Shown: positions 23,430 to 37,500, counted from the stretch's first letter. The stretch is 64,000 bases of DNA from Malurus cyaneus samueli (GCA_009741485.1 CM019216.1:42874844-42938843), one strand, 5' to 3'. Notes: a model not told the origin generated them from the sequence alone. Program-made: numbers and translations.

Positions 23430-25130
23430 TTTGTCCAGCTAACCTTCTGGACAGTGCCAAGCAGCATTAGCGAGTCCAGTGCCCCCAGTCTTTCCTCCCA
23501 GGTTGTTTACTTGCACAGTCCCTGATCATTTTTAGTGAGTTTTTCTCAATCCTGTCCAATGGGTTAATATTTTCACTTTGTTTTTCTCCATCACTAATAT
23601 CCTCACTAAATGGATAGACCATCTCAAATGGTTTTCAGGCAGCATCTCCCTTTATAAAATATTGTCATGGGTTTGTTTTTTTCTGCTCTAGCAAGCCCTT
23701 TTAGACTTATGCTCAGATTCTGACTAACAATGACACAAATCCTTTTCTTAGAACAGCACACATTCTAACAGTACTTCTGTGCACTGAGAGAAGTCTAATC
23801 TCCCATCAAAATGAAGGCACAGCCCCACTGTAAAAGTTTGAGGAAAAATAATCAAAAGTAGCTTCTCTTCAAATATAAACTAATCTTATTAGGAAACTTC
23901 AGAGAGGATAAGAGGATCTAAGAAGAGCATATGGTTGAGATCTGTCATAGCACAAGTACCATAGAAAAGGGGAACACAGACTTATTTTTCTCTTTTTCAG
24001 TGTAAGAACTAGTGAAAATCAAATTAAATAGCAAGAATCAGATTCAAAATAACTGGATGTTGTTTGTCATCTACTGTGAAGTAAGGTTCCTAGAATTTCT
24101 TGCCACACTACGTTTTGGGTGGCAGAAAAAAATATGCTGGTTCAGAAAGGCAACCAAACAATTCCCAAAGAAAAATATAAAGAGATCCTCTCTGCTTAGA
24201 CACTCCCTAAACCATCACTTGATTTGTTTTTTTTAAACACTCTTTCCTGGTTATCTGTCTTCAACCATTTATGTAGATGAAATAAACCAATGGTTGACTA
24301 TATTTTTGTGTCTTCAGTGCATAGCAATATTGCCAGAATGTAGATTTTCAGGTATATTTCCCTAGTCTGATTAGGGAAATATTGTATAACATAGTCAAAA
24401 TCCTATCTGATGTCAAGATACATCACATCTATTGTTTCTCCTTTATTTGCAGAACCTGCTGCCCTGTCAGAGAAAGTACTGATATTGGTTTGACAGAATT
24501 TGCTCCTGAAAAATCCATATGGATTATTATTCATCACTTTGATTCCACTTATGTGCTTGTGATCATTTATTCATTTAGCTGTTCCAGTATTTTTCTTGAA
24601 AATGAAATGAAGTAGATATGTCTGTGGTTCCCTGATGCCTTTTTTCCCCCTCTTCCTTGAAAGTAGATGCCACATCTGCCCTCTTCAGACATTTCACCTT
24701 TTTCCATGTCTTTTAAAATGTGACTGCTAATGACTTGGTGATTCAACGAAGCTGCTCTTTAAAATTATTTATGGTGACAATGTGTCAAGACTTGTCAATT
24801 TGAAAAGATCTTTCTGACTCTAGATATGACTTGCATACTTTGAGCCATATCTCAGTACTTTTAATCTCAGTCACCTTGTGGATCAATCTTTTCATTGCCT
24901 CTTTTCTAGAAACATATTTATAAATTTGGTCATTAATTGACCATTATCTATGTCCCTACCTGCTACTCTCACCACACCATATTGCACTTTTAAGGACACC
25001 TCATTTAACAAAGTTAATTCCTTGCAAGGCTTCACATCTTTCTTTCAAGGTGGTGTAATTTATGCTGGTGCCCTTTTCCAGGAACTCCCTGCTTTTCAAC
25101 CCATTTTCTTCATTATTTATTCTTTCATGA
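23430..25130 (-). mobile_element. Ancient CR1/L3-class LINE, antisense, decayed
   Basis: Read on the minus strand, 24445-24600 gives fragments such as NNNPYGFFRSKFCQTNIS, comparable to the reverse-transcriptase segment of CR1/L3 LINEs usually read as QHGF.KG.SC.TNL. The adjoining part (24600-24775) matches the preceding RT stretch at the DNA level (AGTAGATGCCACATCTGCCC, then CTGCTAATGACTTGGTGATT). About 900 bases away at 23470-23575 the minus strand reads DRIEKNSLKMIRDCASK, comparable to the C-terminal ORF2 motif EKVQRRATKMIRGL. Order and spacing fit one element whose 3' end is near 23430 and whose 5' part fades out near 25130. It is full of stops and indels. Its divergence suggests it predates the sense CR1 copies. 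The middle part (23600-24440) is assigned only by position. Confidence 0.72.
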
Positions 25131-27043
25131 GATTCCACAAGACAGATTTATGAACTTTTTGTTGATTTTGGAGCTTGTATCATCATTCCACTGAACCACA
25201 AGTGCTTCTGCATGGTCAGTTGCTGCAGTGGTTGGTCCTTTCTATTAATGGGAGCTGTGTCAGAATGATGGCAGAAAACCTTCAGTTTTTTCTTGAGTAA
25301 CAATCACAATAACAATTTTTAATTCAAGGAAATATGAGTGCTCTCTTTGAGTCAGGCATAAGTAACTGTGCACAAGTCTGGAAGGGGTAACTGCAGTAGA
25401 GCTGGGGAGCTCTCACGCCCGAGAATCATTCATGAGAGAGAAACTTAAAGCTGGATGAAACAGATTCTCTTTACTTTTGATTTTCCACTTCTTTCTGTTT
25501 TTGCAATTCCTTCTTTGCTCCAGTGTGCCTTCCCTCACAACCTTTCTGCTGGGGTTGTATTTTCATGCCCATAGTATATTCACTGTCTCAGTTACATCAG
25601 TGTATGCCAGGGCAACATACTCAGAGAAGTACAACAGCTACGGGATCTTGGATAGCCTTTGGTGAGCTTTTATTAAAATTTCAATAATTTTTTTCAGTCT
25701 ATAGGAATTGTTTAAAACTATGTTAAGTTTCTTCAAAGCTGTCTACTTCAGAGGATACACCAGCCATTTCAGATCTCCAAGCATTCCTTAGCCAGATGTT
25801 TCACAGTAAAATGTTTTCTCAGCTGGATGGGAAATCAGTGAAACTGCAGAAAGCAGTGGTGGGAATAGGCAGCCCCAGTGATACACTTGTATTCTGAGTT
25901 CACATGGGAGAATGGCACAAAATTCTGAAATATGAATCCTTATCTTGCTTCTGATTTACCTTAATAAAATCCGGTTCCAGCAGAGCAAATGAAAGTTGAT
26001 GAACATGGAATACACAGAGTGTTACAATATGGAGTGTATTCACAAGTTATTACAGCTCATCCTGCTTCCAATCATACATTTGTACTACCTCAGGATAACA
26101 AATTAATGTTCAGTCTGTGTTTGCAATGTATTTATGAATGTCAAAAAGTTGTTGCTTCTACGGCAAGGAACTTATGAAAATGAGTTGCATCAGGCATGAA
26201 TAATGACAAAGAGATTTAAAGTAATCGTGATTGGTTTTGAAAAGGTATTGAGAAAGGAAAAAAAAATCCTTATTCACTCAAGGTGGCTTCTGAGCTGCAT
26301 CACTGCATATCTGATGCTGAATTCCTGGCCCCAAAAGATCTCCCTAATGAATATAATTTATCAGTACCTACAGAAAATTGAGAGCTGAAGACTGAAATTC
26401 TCTAAAAAAAAGTAGGTAAATGTTGCACAGAAAATTTGGTGATGAATTAGCACAGATTTCCTCTATAACTGATCCCCTGTTCTCTTTCTAGAGTAGATGC
26501 CTCAGGACTGCTATCTCGGCAGTGGCACGACAGGCAGAAGAAGCAGGATTTTCTACCAAGAAACACCTTGCAGTTCTGGCTTTTTGGCACTGTGTGTCAG
26601 GATTCCTGCAGCAGATCACCTCCAATATCATCCTGGTGATAAAGTGCATGCATGGAAGTGGGGCTGAGGTGAGAAAACTGAACAAACATAAAATGACAAA
26701 GTTTGTTTTTGGGGTAGTGAGAGAGTGCGGTCTGGCCTCTGTACTGGCCATGACTAACCGTTTTATACTGACCTTTAATATACCATGAAAGCAGCCCATA
26801 CAGAGTGGAAAACTCAACTTTTTTCCCAACTTTGAAAAGAGAAAAAATACAAATATTAATGGACTTGTAAACTTGACTCAGCTTTTCCCATTCAAAATTT
26901 GCCACAGTGAAGCTGACTTCATTTGTCTCAGTAAAACCTCAGAGATTAGCCTTGTCATGTGTCTTAATTACATGTTTAGGAGTAAAAATCAACATTTTCA
27001 ATTCCTCTGCCTCCCAGGAAACAAACATAAAGCAAAAATAGTT
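25131..27043. other. Unique noncoding DNA, no gene seen
   Basis: No recognisable gene or element. Overlapping frames on both strands at 26488-26905 (88-113 codons) contradict each other and carry no domain. The left edge may still contain unrecognised 5' sequence of the antisense LINE. Confidence 0.5.
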
Positions 27044-27112
27044 ATAGAATCAGTCACAGAATTACAGAAACATTTAGGTTAGAGAGTACCTTTAAGCTCA
27101 TGGAATTTAACT
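27044..27112 (-). mobile_element. CR1-type LINE 3' end, antisense fragment
   Basis: TATAGAATCAGTCACAGAAT, then ACAGAAACATTTAGGTTAGA, GAGTACCTTTAAGCTCATGG and AATTTAACTC, resemble the reverse complement of a CR1 3' end (CATAGAATCACAGAATC...TTTAGGTTGGAAAAGACCTTTAAG.TCAT.GAGTCCAAC). About 70 bases are recognisable. It is diverged and lacks the longer 5' part. Confidence 0.62.
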
Positions 27113-29640
27113 CTAAATGTATTTCCACTATTTTTTCAAAGATATACTTCTAATGTTTCAGCTCAGTGTTTGAAGCAGAAGACTTGGCTATGAAACACAG
27201 ATAATCTATCACAGAAAGTTGTGATGTTTCACAGGAAATAACTCCATGCTTTGGCCTTTCTTCCAAAAGAAAGGGTTTGTCTGGTGTATTTGATCCATCA
27301 CTTTGTCATGGCTACAGCAATTATGAGCAATGCTGCATTTATAGTTATGAACTCTCAGTAGCTGGCTGATATTAAAATATTGTTAGGGGTAATTACCTGA
27401 TTTTACAAGTATTTTTGGTTACTGACTAAACCCATACACTACCATGGAAGTGAAGTCTTTTCCTAAAGATCATCTGAGAAAATATGTGCCCATGACTTCG
27501 GCTGGCTACAGAGACCAGAAAAAAGTGTTTACCAAAATATTTCTTGCCATGGATCCCCACATTTCCCCACACTTTTTTGATGGTACCCTAAAGAAAAATC
27601 ACACCTTTTTTGATGTCAAGTCCCCAGGCCTGCTTGCTTCACCTGAGGGTCTTTCTGTGACCAAGTCCAGAGTGACAATTTTCACTAACCAATACAAGGT
27701 AGTATCTGCTTTGAACCCTGAGTACTGTCTTTTTCTGTTTCCACCTTCTTCTTCTAACTGTGGCAACATTCACAGAGTTATTTCTGACCTGACATTTTTT
27801 ACTAATCTGAATTCCAGCTGTATGCTTGTCACTATGTAGAGCCAATTGTGTTCCATTCATTTATGTTCGTAGAAGACTTGTGTAAGCTACTAATGTCTCC
27901 TGGTTTTGTAACTAAAATTATGAATGACTCTGGGAGTACTGCGGATTTGGACACGATAGACCCATTCAGCTTTCCCAGTTTGGCTTCCTGGCCTTTTGAT
28001 CTCTCAGCACATATTTTTGTTCTTCTCATTAAAGGCTTTCCTTGGGGTCAGAGTCAGAATGTCATTTTGTCGTCTCCTTCCTCTTTGTGTCAGTACAAAT
28101 CCCTTTCATTACTTCTTCCTTTGGCACCAGCTAAGGTTGCTCTTGGGCTGGAAAGTCAGTTCCTGTGCATGCTGTAATCTTTTCCAAAGCCCTTGCCATC
28201 TCCTCCTTCCACCTCCTGTCCTTGGGACACCAGTTCCTGAGCAAGGCTCCTGGGAGCGCTGGCTGCTGATTCTTGGACAGCTGGCAGTGAGCTTCAATCC
28301 GGCTTGCTTCATCATTTCCAGCTCCAAATGACCTCAGAAGAATTTAGGCTCCATTACTTTGTTCCTAATATTACTTTCCTTTACAACTGGTGCCATTGCC
28401 AAAGGGATGTTGTGTGATCCCCCTTGGAAAAGACAGCGACCATCACTTTTCCAGTGGGAAGTGAAATGGAAGGGAGGTGGGAGGAACTGCGTGGATGAAA
28501 AAAGGAGCAGAGGGGAGATGGAGGAGTGGTGGACGATTTCCTGATAGATATGGGAAAATGCACTTTTGGTCTTTCTCCTTATGTTAGGAAGTCTGCTTGG
28601 GATACCTGTCTCATTCTGAAGAGTTATGAGAGGAGAGAGAAACAAAAGAGATGTGATCCTTCAATCCAAGATGAGGGGCCAATCTCTCCTTGGGATGGGA
28701 GCCTGGGATGCAGCCCTGTGACTGTGAAGGCACAACTGCTTTGACAGCCCTGCACAGCTGAGCCTGCAGTGCAGCCAGGAGCAGCCAGGCTGGGTAAACC
28801 TCTGTGGAGTGGGCTGTGTTTGCCCTGATGTCTTCCAAGCTCTAGCACTAGGTATTTCATCCCTGCTTGGATTTTAGTAGTGTAAGATAAGGAATACAAA
28901 GAAATAGTTTTGACAGAAAGTTGAAACAGAAAAGGGAGGTGTAACTTCTCTCTTAGGTTATGCTTATTTTCTATAACAAAATTACTTCTGTTCAAGTTTA
29001 CTTTAAAAAATATGTAGCTATATATATGGCTTAATATGAATTGAATCGATTCAAGATGCATACTTTAACCACCTCCTATTTTTCCATGTTTTGGAATGGA
29101 TAAATTTGTCCTTATTTTCCTCAGCTCCTGACTGAGTCCCAGGCCAAACACAATTCAACTGAAGCAGCAAGCTGAGGAAAATGACAGTGACAAAGCTTGG
29201 ATACAAGCCATGGACACCTATTTCCTATACTGGTGCTATAACTCTTTCCTTCCTGCGGGCCAAAGTGTTGCTGTTGTTGCCTTTTTTGTCTGTGGACATC
29301 TACTGCATGTAAATATTTTTACCTTTTACCACTGAGACTGGAAAATGTTTTGTACCTATGGGCTGCTCTTTAGGCCAGCACAGCTACCAGAGATTGGCAG
29401 CAAAGCAGTAATTGCATTAGCAAAGTCGGTAATCTGTACAAGTGTAGATGTACAGTCACCAGCCTTTTCCCTTTTCCCAGGGAAAATGAGCTGTCCTTCA
29501 ACCACCCGGATCAGGAAGTGATCTCTGCATGACAAGGGTAAGGATTTCTTCTTTGTGAGCAGTGGAAGTGAAGCTGAGCTATTTATGCCTTATTTGCCAG
29601 CTCCTCCTCTCTCCAAACTGATGACCAGGGTGCTTTCTCT
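27113..29640. other. Unique noncoding DNA, no gene seen
   Basis: The longest frames (27444-27839, 131 codons; 28624-29061 antisense, 145 codons) show no domain, no signal peptide pattern and no credible splice context, and other frames run across them. The block at 28170-28300 and 28600-28850 is GC-richer than average. No repeat was recognised. Confidence 0.5.
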
Positions 29641-29754
29641 GCAGGGAAGGAAAAGACTTTTGAACACATCTTCCAGCTGACTGGCACAGAAAGTTTTGCA
29701 GGGAAGGAAAAGACTTTTGAACACATCTTCCAGCTGACTGGCACGGAAAGTTTT
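29641..29754. repeat. 57-bp near-perfect tandem duplication
   Basis: Copy 1 (29641-29697) and copy 2 (29698-29754) start GCAGGGAAGGAAAAGACTTT and differ at a single position (GGCACAGA versus GGCACGGA, unit base 48). The unit is 57 bp, a multiple of three, so the antisense open frame at 29579-29965 contains a 19-residue repeat in frame (CQSAGRCVQKSFPSLQ twice). No domain is recognised in that frame, and I do not call it a gene. The high identity implies a recent event or a variable-number locus. Confidence 0.97.
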
Positions 29755-32700
29755 CCATGGGGCCTATGTCTGAGAGAGCAATGAACAGGGTTTGATGGGA
29801 AAGAAGACTGCACATGGAGAAAGGGCTATGAAGATGTTGTCCTGTAATGCTCTGGTGTATTGGTGCCTTCTTGCTCTGTCTGTCAAACGTGGACTGTTGG
29901 TTCCCGCAGGTTTGTGGAATCAGAAATGTTGAGTGTTTCCAATCTCTTCCAGTCCTCCCCACCAAAAAGCCTATTTAAAAACAAAACAAGCAGGAAAACA
30001 AAAATTGCCTCATCAAAGCAGATCGTTTGAACAACATGTCACACTCCTGTCCCCGTGCAGATGGTGGTGATGTGTTCAGTGAGTGTATGAGCTCTAGCTC
30101 ATGGTAGGGACAAATCAGCAGGAACAAGAACTGGAGGCCAATGTCCCTGTCACCCTGTGTGGTGGTGGCTGGGAATAGAAGAGGTACCTTTGCCTATTGA
30201 CCTTTTCTGCCACTGTGTTCAGACATAGTAGAGGCTGCAGGTTCCTTCAGAGCTCTCCTCACCATTCTGTACTCCATCGTGTGTGTCCCCATCCCAGAGG
30301 AAAAGGATCTGCCTAGCTGCTCCCATCACCCTTCTCCTCCCCCAGGCCACAGCAGTGGCAGGAGATAGCCCATTTGGGAGAGTGGGTTCCTGTTGGGTGG
30401 TTGGTCAGGCAGATCCTGATGCTCAAATCTCTGTCAGGAAATATAGGGAGGCAGAGCTGAAATTACCTGTGTCTTGGCATGCCTTTAGACAGCTCTGGAT
30501 AAATAATGTGATGCTAATGATGTTAGCACTTATTTTAAAAATGAACAGAAAATTATTAATGTAATATTATTTTTTTCATTTATTTACAGTTATTTAAAAG
30601 ATAAAGATTTTTTTTTTTACCGGAGATGGTGACCAAACAGATTCCATTCAGAACAAGACTCATTTTTTCATTTGCTTTTCATGGACCTGTAGCCTAACTG
30701 TTCTAAAGAGCATGAAACAGCACTTTGAAGACCACCACTGATGTCAAACCATGCCTATTCCTTAGATAATGAAATGACCAAGCTTAGTTGGTTTGAACCA
30801 GTGAGATCTCCATGGAGCAAACAGAAAAACCTTGTTAGTCATTCTTGAAGGAGGAGACACTTCAACAGAAGAATGGGGTAGTAAAGCAAAATATGTAATT
30901 TTAAGAATCCAGTGAATAATGATGACTTTACCTCTGTTTTTATCTCAGCTGGCTCCTGTTTTACTTGAGTGTCACTGTACAAAGCATTTTTGCTCCATTG
31001 AAGAGTCCGATTTGCTCTTAGAAGCTGAAAAATATGTCCTGAGGATGTGCTCTGAAGTACTTAACTCTTCTGCATCAGCCAACAGCTTCTATGCCTCCTT
31101 CAAAGCTGCTCACTGACTCTTTTCTCTGCTGTTACCTGGGCACCAGATGAAAAGGTATTATCATGCTTAGTATTCACTGGTGGTAATTTGGTGCATGTCC
31201 ATATAAAATCGCTAGGAAATGCTGATATTTGATAACAAAATTATCATCACAGACCTATGCAATTTCCAGTTCCAGTAGATGCACTATAGTACAGTACCAT
31301 TATTTTTGTTAAGCAAAATTTTGCTTTGTCCATCTCCCCTTAGAAAAGTCTCTTTGATGTTAAATTATATCTTAATGGGGCTCTTACAAGACCTTTAAGG
31401 AAAATATCAATATCAAATATCAGTATTAAGGAGTCAATACCTCTTTACTGTTGTGTGTTTCAAGAAGATTTTCAGACGTCAATAAACTGTGGTAAGGTAA
31501 ATAATGCCACTAGCAAAGCTAAATGGAGAAATATTTCATCCTGCTGATTTCTGTGGTTTAATTTTTTGATCATTCAGCTGGTCTGAAGTATATCTTTCAG
31601 CTCAGTGCTGTATTTGTCTTTGGTTCTTATGCTGACCTGCAAGAAAAGTGATACTGATTTGGTTCTGTTGCTTCGACATGCAGCTCAGATGTTCAGCTGA
31701 TGCTCGCTGCTGTGTCTATCCCTCTTTATCTGAAAGCACTTATGTGCTTTAACTGAAGCAGAAACATTTCAAGAGTACTCTCCAAATGCAGCATCAATGA
31801 CCTACTCATTGTTTCAGCAACATGAGCAAGGAACTCTAGCTCACTGTACAATAAAACACTCAGAGCTCTAGTTGCAATGAGAGAGCTATGAAGAGGTATT
31901 TTATTTCTGTAGCTGTTCCAATTGTAAATCTCATGATTTCCTCATCTGATTGCTAAAAAATGCTTAGGGATGTGGTTTGTGTGCCCTAATCTATGACTGC
32001 ATCACCTCAGGCTCTTATATTGCAGTAAAGCTAATTATCATGTTTCCAGCAACACAGCATGAGCTCATATTTGTTTATTGGAGGAAATATAAATATGGCT
32101 TTTCAAACCAAAGCCTCACATATATCTTATGTCATGAAAAGCCAGGAATTCAGAGGAAGAAAAAGAGAAGTATTTCCTCTTTACAAGGTTTATAGTTCCT
32201 TCGATTTTGTTAGAGATGTTCAGATAATTTTAACCAGTGCTTTGTGTGACATTTTACAACTAGTGAGAACGTGGAGCTGCATGTGCAAAGTCAAAGTGAA
32301 TCTTCGCTTGTAAGGGAATTACTGCAAAAGGATCTTTTTATGCTTCATAGCTCTATATGGTATGTGAGTCTGACCAAATTAAATTTATGTAGGGCAAGTG
32401 CTGCTGCCCTGACTAAACTGCCTGGATTTTTCTACTGCAAACACTCATGTTCAAGTGCAGGCACACTGGTGCTCTCTCAATTCATGGCATCCAGAAATCT
32501 TTATTTAATGCTCTCATTTTTATTTGTTTAATTTGTTAGCAGGAAGAGATCCAATCAAGGTGGCAGCTTGGTTGTTTTTTCCAGTGTGCTCCTGAGCAGA
32601 CCGAGCCTCGCAAATGCAGCTTGTCACGTACCTCCCCTGGCTGCTCCGTCATTCACATGAAACTTGTGTTTCATATATCCCACTAGAATTATATCAAACA

Positions 32701-34455
32701 TGCTGTTCTCTGGGAGATAACACGCTTATTAAAAAGCATACCAGATTATAAATATCTGCTGGCACACAGCGGCTTCTCAGACAATGACAGAACAATAACA
32801 ATTCAGTCCCTGCAGCTCCCCCTGCATACAAAACTGGACTTCTGTCAGTTCTCTGCAAAGAAGTCTTTTTAATGGTAAATCACAGATGATGGGATTGAAA
32901 GGATCAAGGTACTACTTGGATCCAGCCCCTTGCATTGAGCAGGGGAGGACCCTGTGGTGCTGGATTCATTGTGTGCATCTGACCTCTCCTTAAAGCTACT
33001 GTGAGTCTGTGTCATAACTCTGTCATTAGTCAAAATGTTCCACCAACTGTACTGACAACATTTTCCTAGGATGTGAGTGAGATATACATCCATTTTTCAT
33101 TAGTAGACTGCAGAGTGTTTCAGTTGTGGAATTCCAGCACGAGAAATTATTTTTCTCCCTGTATCCTTCAGATAATTTGATGGGATCAGAACAGGCTGAA
33201 TGACAGGTGCTCGAGGGAGATGAGACCAGAAAGGTCATAAATGAAATGGGTCCAGCAGCACTGAACCCTCTAAGAGGTACCCATATGATCTGCTGAAGTG
33301 GGATAGCAAAATTTATGAGTTTCTTTGCCATTCCCCTCTCCCATTCCTACATCAGTTTTCCAGCTGAGGAGCACAGCTGAGGAGCGTTCCCCATGACCAA
33401 ATAAGAACCACCACCCCTGCTGAGCTGCTGTCCGACAAACAACCATAGGATGCTCAGTGAACAGCTATCTCCCTAGTGGATGGCTCCATGTGCCTCAGCT
33501 AGAAATAATCTGTGAATGATCCATCAACTGGAAAGAATCTCAATTCAGTGGTTGTTCCATCCTCCCAGCATGGGTATCACATTTCCTTTTATTAATATTT
33601 TGACGCTTTGCAAATTTAGCCTATTCCATTACCAATTTATATTTTTTAAAATAAAACTCACACATGCTTTTAGTATTTTGGTAACATTTAATCTGTGTAC
33701 AACCTGGAGTGATTTTATCCAGTAGAAAACAAAATGACAATATTTATTATCCTCATTCCCTTTCAGTAATGCCTTCCATCCAATCTTAAACTTTCTAAGA
33801 AATGTGTGACATCTTTAAGTTTAGAAAGCAGGTTCAGAAAAGGACTTCAGAGGATAAAATGAAGAGAGAACAACATCTTGTAACAATACCAGCACCTGCC
33901 TCTACAAAAGATAGGATTGAATGTTTTTCAGCAAAAAAAAAAAAGAGTAATTTCTCTTTCTGTGCTCTTTATTTTCACAGAAGATTTTTTGGAAGTGGAA
34001 AAACATGTTATAGATAAAAATCTTAGCTGTCTGCCTATGTCTTTCAATACCATGTGAAAATAAGAACATGAATGCAGGTTGTGTTTGAAAAAGAACACTG
34101 ACATTTAAGTGGTTTTTTGCAAATGGATTGGAGCAATTGTGAGGTAACCCTTACTCTTCCCCGTCACTTAGGGTACTGAATTTCTTTTACCATGGAAACC
34201 TGCGAAAAATTAAGGAATCTCTAATCTTTGGCACCTATCAGTTTATCAGTTTGGTTATACTTTGTGGAAAATAATCTGATTTGAAAATTCAGCCTTGCTG
34301 TGCTTGCCATATGGTTTAAGCCCCTACTTTCCAGCCATGGACATAAGAGAGACTTTTTCCAGTTAGATAACATTTACTGTCTTTGTTAAACCAGGATCTG
34401 TGAATCGGGTTGTGAATTCCTATATTCCAACCATGACAATAAAGATTTGTGGGGA
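29755..34455. other. Unique noncoding DNA, no gene seen
   Basis: Frames of 60-101 codons (for example 30283-30564 and 33026-33331 antisense) are unremarkable. A 13-bp imperfect tandem duplication (AGCTGAGGAGCAC/AGCTGAGGAGCGT) lies at 33362-33387. No element or RNA gene was recognised. Confidence 0.5.
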
Positions 34456-34516
34456 TAGAATCATAGGAAGAGACTCATAGGATCACGTAGACTGATGCAT
34501 TCAGCTCTACGGATGG
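34456..34516 (-). mobile_element. Possible CR1 3' end, antisense, strongly diverged
   Basis: TAGAATCATAGGAAGAGACT followed by CATAGGATCACGTAGACTGA resembles the reverse complement of a CR1 3' end (AGAATCATAG...GGAAGGGACCT.A.GATCATCTAG). The match is short and imperfect, so chance is possible. Confidence 0.35.
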
Positions 34517-37500
34517 AAAATATAAGTCTCTGACTGGCAATAACTGATATTTCATTTGTCATTATTCTCTTTTTCCTTGATAACAAGAGATATGAATAGT
34601 ACTGGGCTTTGTTTTTCATCATTGATTAATCAGCAGAGGGAAGGTAATTCAAACGTAATAATAGGTCACATAATTAAACTATTTATGAGTATTTCTCAAA
34701 CCGTTAAAGGAAACAAATATGCCAAAAGAAGTATCAGTATTTCTTTTTAATTTTACGAATACATATCACACACACACATAAATATATGTATGTATATAAA
34801 GGTAAGTTTCTAATCAATTTTAGCATCAACAAAACACTAAGAAAAATAATCAGCCTGTACTCTCTTAACCACAAAAAAATTTATAGCTAGGGAAACTAGA
34901 CTATACACACATTTGTGTAATTAATACACAGATACATTAATTCAAAACTCATTCAATCTTCTCCCATTTCCACTATCAGAAGGTAATTTATGCAGCTTTG
35001 GACAATACATGCCAAACAATATGATCTTGAGAAATACCACTAATGTCCAGACTCAGTAGAGTCTGTTCTTATTACTTGCAAATTTATTTTCCTTTTTTTT
35101 TTAATGCTACTTCATTTATTCTTGACTAAGCTGCCCATCAATTCTCTGTCATTTACAAAGTGATGTCAGACAAAGTAAACACGCACCAATATCACCATCC
35201 TACTCACAACCGTGCATGTCCAGGGCAATCTGAAATTTCTTTCAGCCGAGGTACTCATGAGTTCCCTCTTCTCTTGCACAAGCCTCTTCTGCACACTGCT
35301 GCAGTTTGACATGCACAGATGAGTGAGAGAGAGCTGCTGCATGGAGCACATGGATAATTCCTACCTGCATGTTTCCAGCACCCACAGAAATCCCCTGCCA
35401 GCCCTCTGCACTCTCTCATCTTGCTGCTTAGCCTGATACTCCATCACAAATACCCAGCACAAGTATGTGATTCTACATCTTGTCACCTTGATAACTGAGA
35501 AGTCTCTGCATCCTGAAGAACAGAGCTAAGGCACCTTTGAGAAGACAAGATGGCTTCATGCAGTAACAATCTATATTTTATAACTATCTATATTATACCA
35601 TAAAAGCAGTTCTCCAAACTGTGTAGTCATGTGTGCTTTCACCAGAAAATTCAGAGAAAGCTTTTGAGGAGATAAGAGCCACATCTTCTACTAAGATGGG
35701 GTAAAAAAACAATGAGGCAAAAGTGACTGTGGGTTCTGGGATGAGCTTGGTAGAAAACCTGGGAGCTGCTTTTCCCTGGAGAAAGGCCCAAGATGACTTT
35801 CTGTTACTTTTCCAAAAATGCCACTGCAGTTCGAGATGAGAAATTACTTTCAAACTCTATATAGGCTCTTTTTCAGAGCAGGTGTGAAAGACACCTGTTT
35901 ACAGCCAAGTCAAGATATATTCCTTATAGAAAAAAAGTAAGAATTACTTTGATTCAGCATACTTAAGACTATGTAAAAGCCCTTCGTTATTTCTTCAGCA
36001 TGTATATCCAGAGAAGGAATGTACATTTTGCTAGATTTTATGGATGTTAATATAGTGTTAGACACAGAGATAATTCAGTTCTTTTCGTATACAGTAACTC
36101 ATGTACCATTACTAGTTTATAATTATAGGATGTCCATACATGCATTTTTAGTCTCTTTAGGAAAGCAGTCTAAATGCTGCTGGAATTATATCTTTCAGAA
36201 GGCATGAGACGGCTGCTGTTGTGTGAGAGAATCTGTTTTGTATATTTTTGAAAGCATTTCCAATTGAAGGCCTAGGAAGCTTGAAGACAAAGAAGAATCC
36301 ATAGCTAAAATATGTACTGAGAGAACTGTCATGAGGAGCAGTAGCATAGAAATATTTTCTTGATATCTGAGTATACACACACACTCTTTTGCACCAAAGG
36401 AAAAACAACAGTAAATTCATACCTGATATCTTCAATCAAAATGTACGAAGGACAAGGAAAAGTAGAGAACAAAATCAAAAATTGAATCTGCAAAGTTATT
36501 TAGGTTTCTAATCCTGGACCTCCAACATGTTCTTGTGGGCTTTAGATAGTCAAACAGCTTGTGGATCTGAATTTGGGGTTGTCCTGCAGTCTCTGTGGAA
36601 CAATGTCAAGATAAGTGTTTTATATATACTCGTGGTGTCATGAGTGGCTGCATCACTGTCATATGTTAATTCATTTATGATTCTAATCTCTCTTCTGGAA
36701 CCTTAATTCTCTCAACACTTCCCAAAATGCATCAGAACAAGACTTCTTTCTTCTTTGACCTTGGAATATTGGTGGCCCAGTGTTTTTATTTTGTTTTAGC
36801 CTATGGATTTTAGAGACCAAAACTGTGCCTTTTTTACACCTATTTAACTTTGACTGTGTAATATGTCAGTCACAGCCAGAGCCAGAACCATATGTGATGT
36901 TCTACAGGCTGACACAGCCCTATTCCCACCAGGAAAGTATCTCTCCTCTCGGCTGTGTTTCTTCCTCTGTCATCTCCAGGGCAATTGTAGCTCAGACATG
37001 CCTGTTCAATAACAGATGGAAACAAAGGTGACGAGGAGGGTAAAGAGTCAAAAGAAGTCAAAAATATTTTAATTTAATACAGAAGGATTGTGCTCTGAAT
37101 ATCCAACCCTGAGCAGCATCCCTGCCTGAAGGGGAATTCACTCCATCTCCTTCCCAAACACGTATAATGCCTGTCTGGTGAAATTTGAATTTGAATTTGT
37201 CATTTTCTCTCCCTTGTACTTCACTAACAGAGCAAGCAATAATATGAATATTGTGTCATGTAACTAACCATGTCAACTCATTAATAACATAACATAACAT
37301 CTGTTAGATGCACCAACATCATGTAGGATGTTCTGTGGGATGCAGTGATGAATTAAAAATTCATGTGCCAAGAGTTTGTGAGGTTCAATTATGCCCTGAT
37401 ATCATGACTTTGGGTCACTATATTACTATGCTATCTATAATAATTAGTAACATTAATAAGCCATACATAATTTCATGCTGCCATTTCTGTGGCAATCTTT

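Noticed and set aside
23975..24010. Strong acceptor-like pyrimidine run ending TTTTTCAG at about 24000
   Set aside because: No open, domain-bearing frame or donor follows at exon-like distance; it lies within the span assigned to the antisense LINE.
27444..27839. 131-codon sense frame
   Set aside because: No domain or signal recognised and an overlapping antisense frame is equally open; treated as chance.
36994..37003. p53 half-site match AGACATGCCT
   Set aside because: No second half site lies within the usual 0-13 bp spacing.
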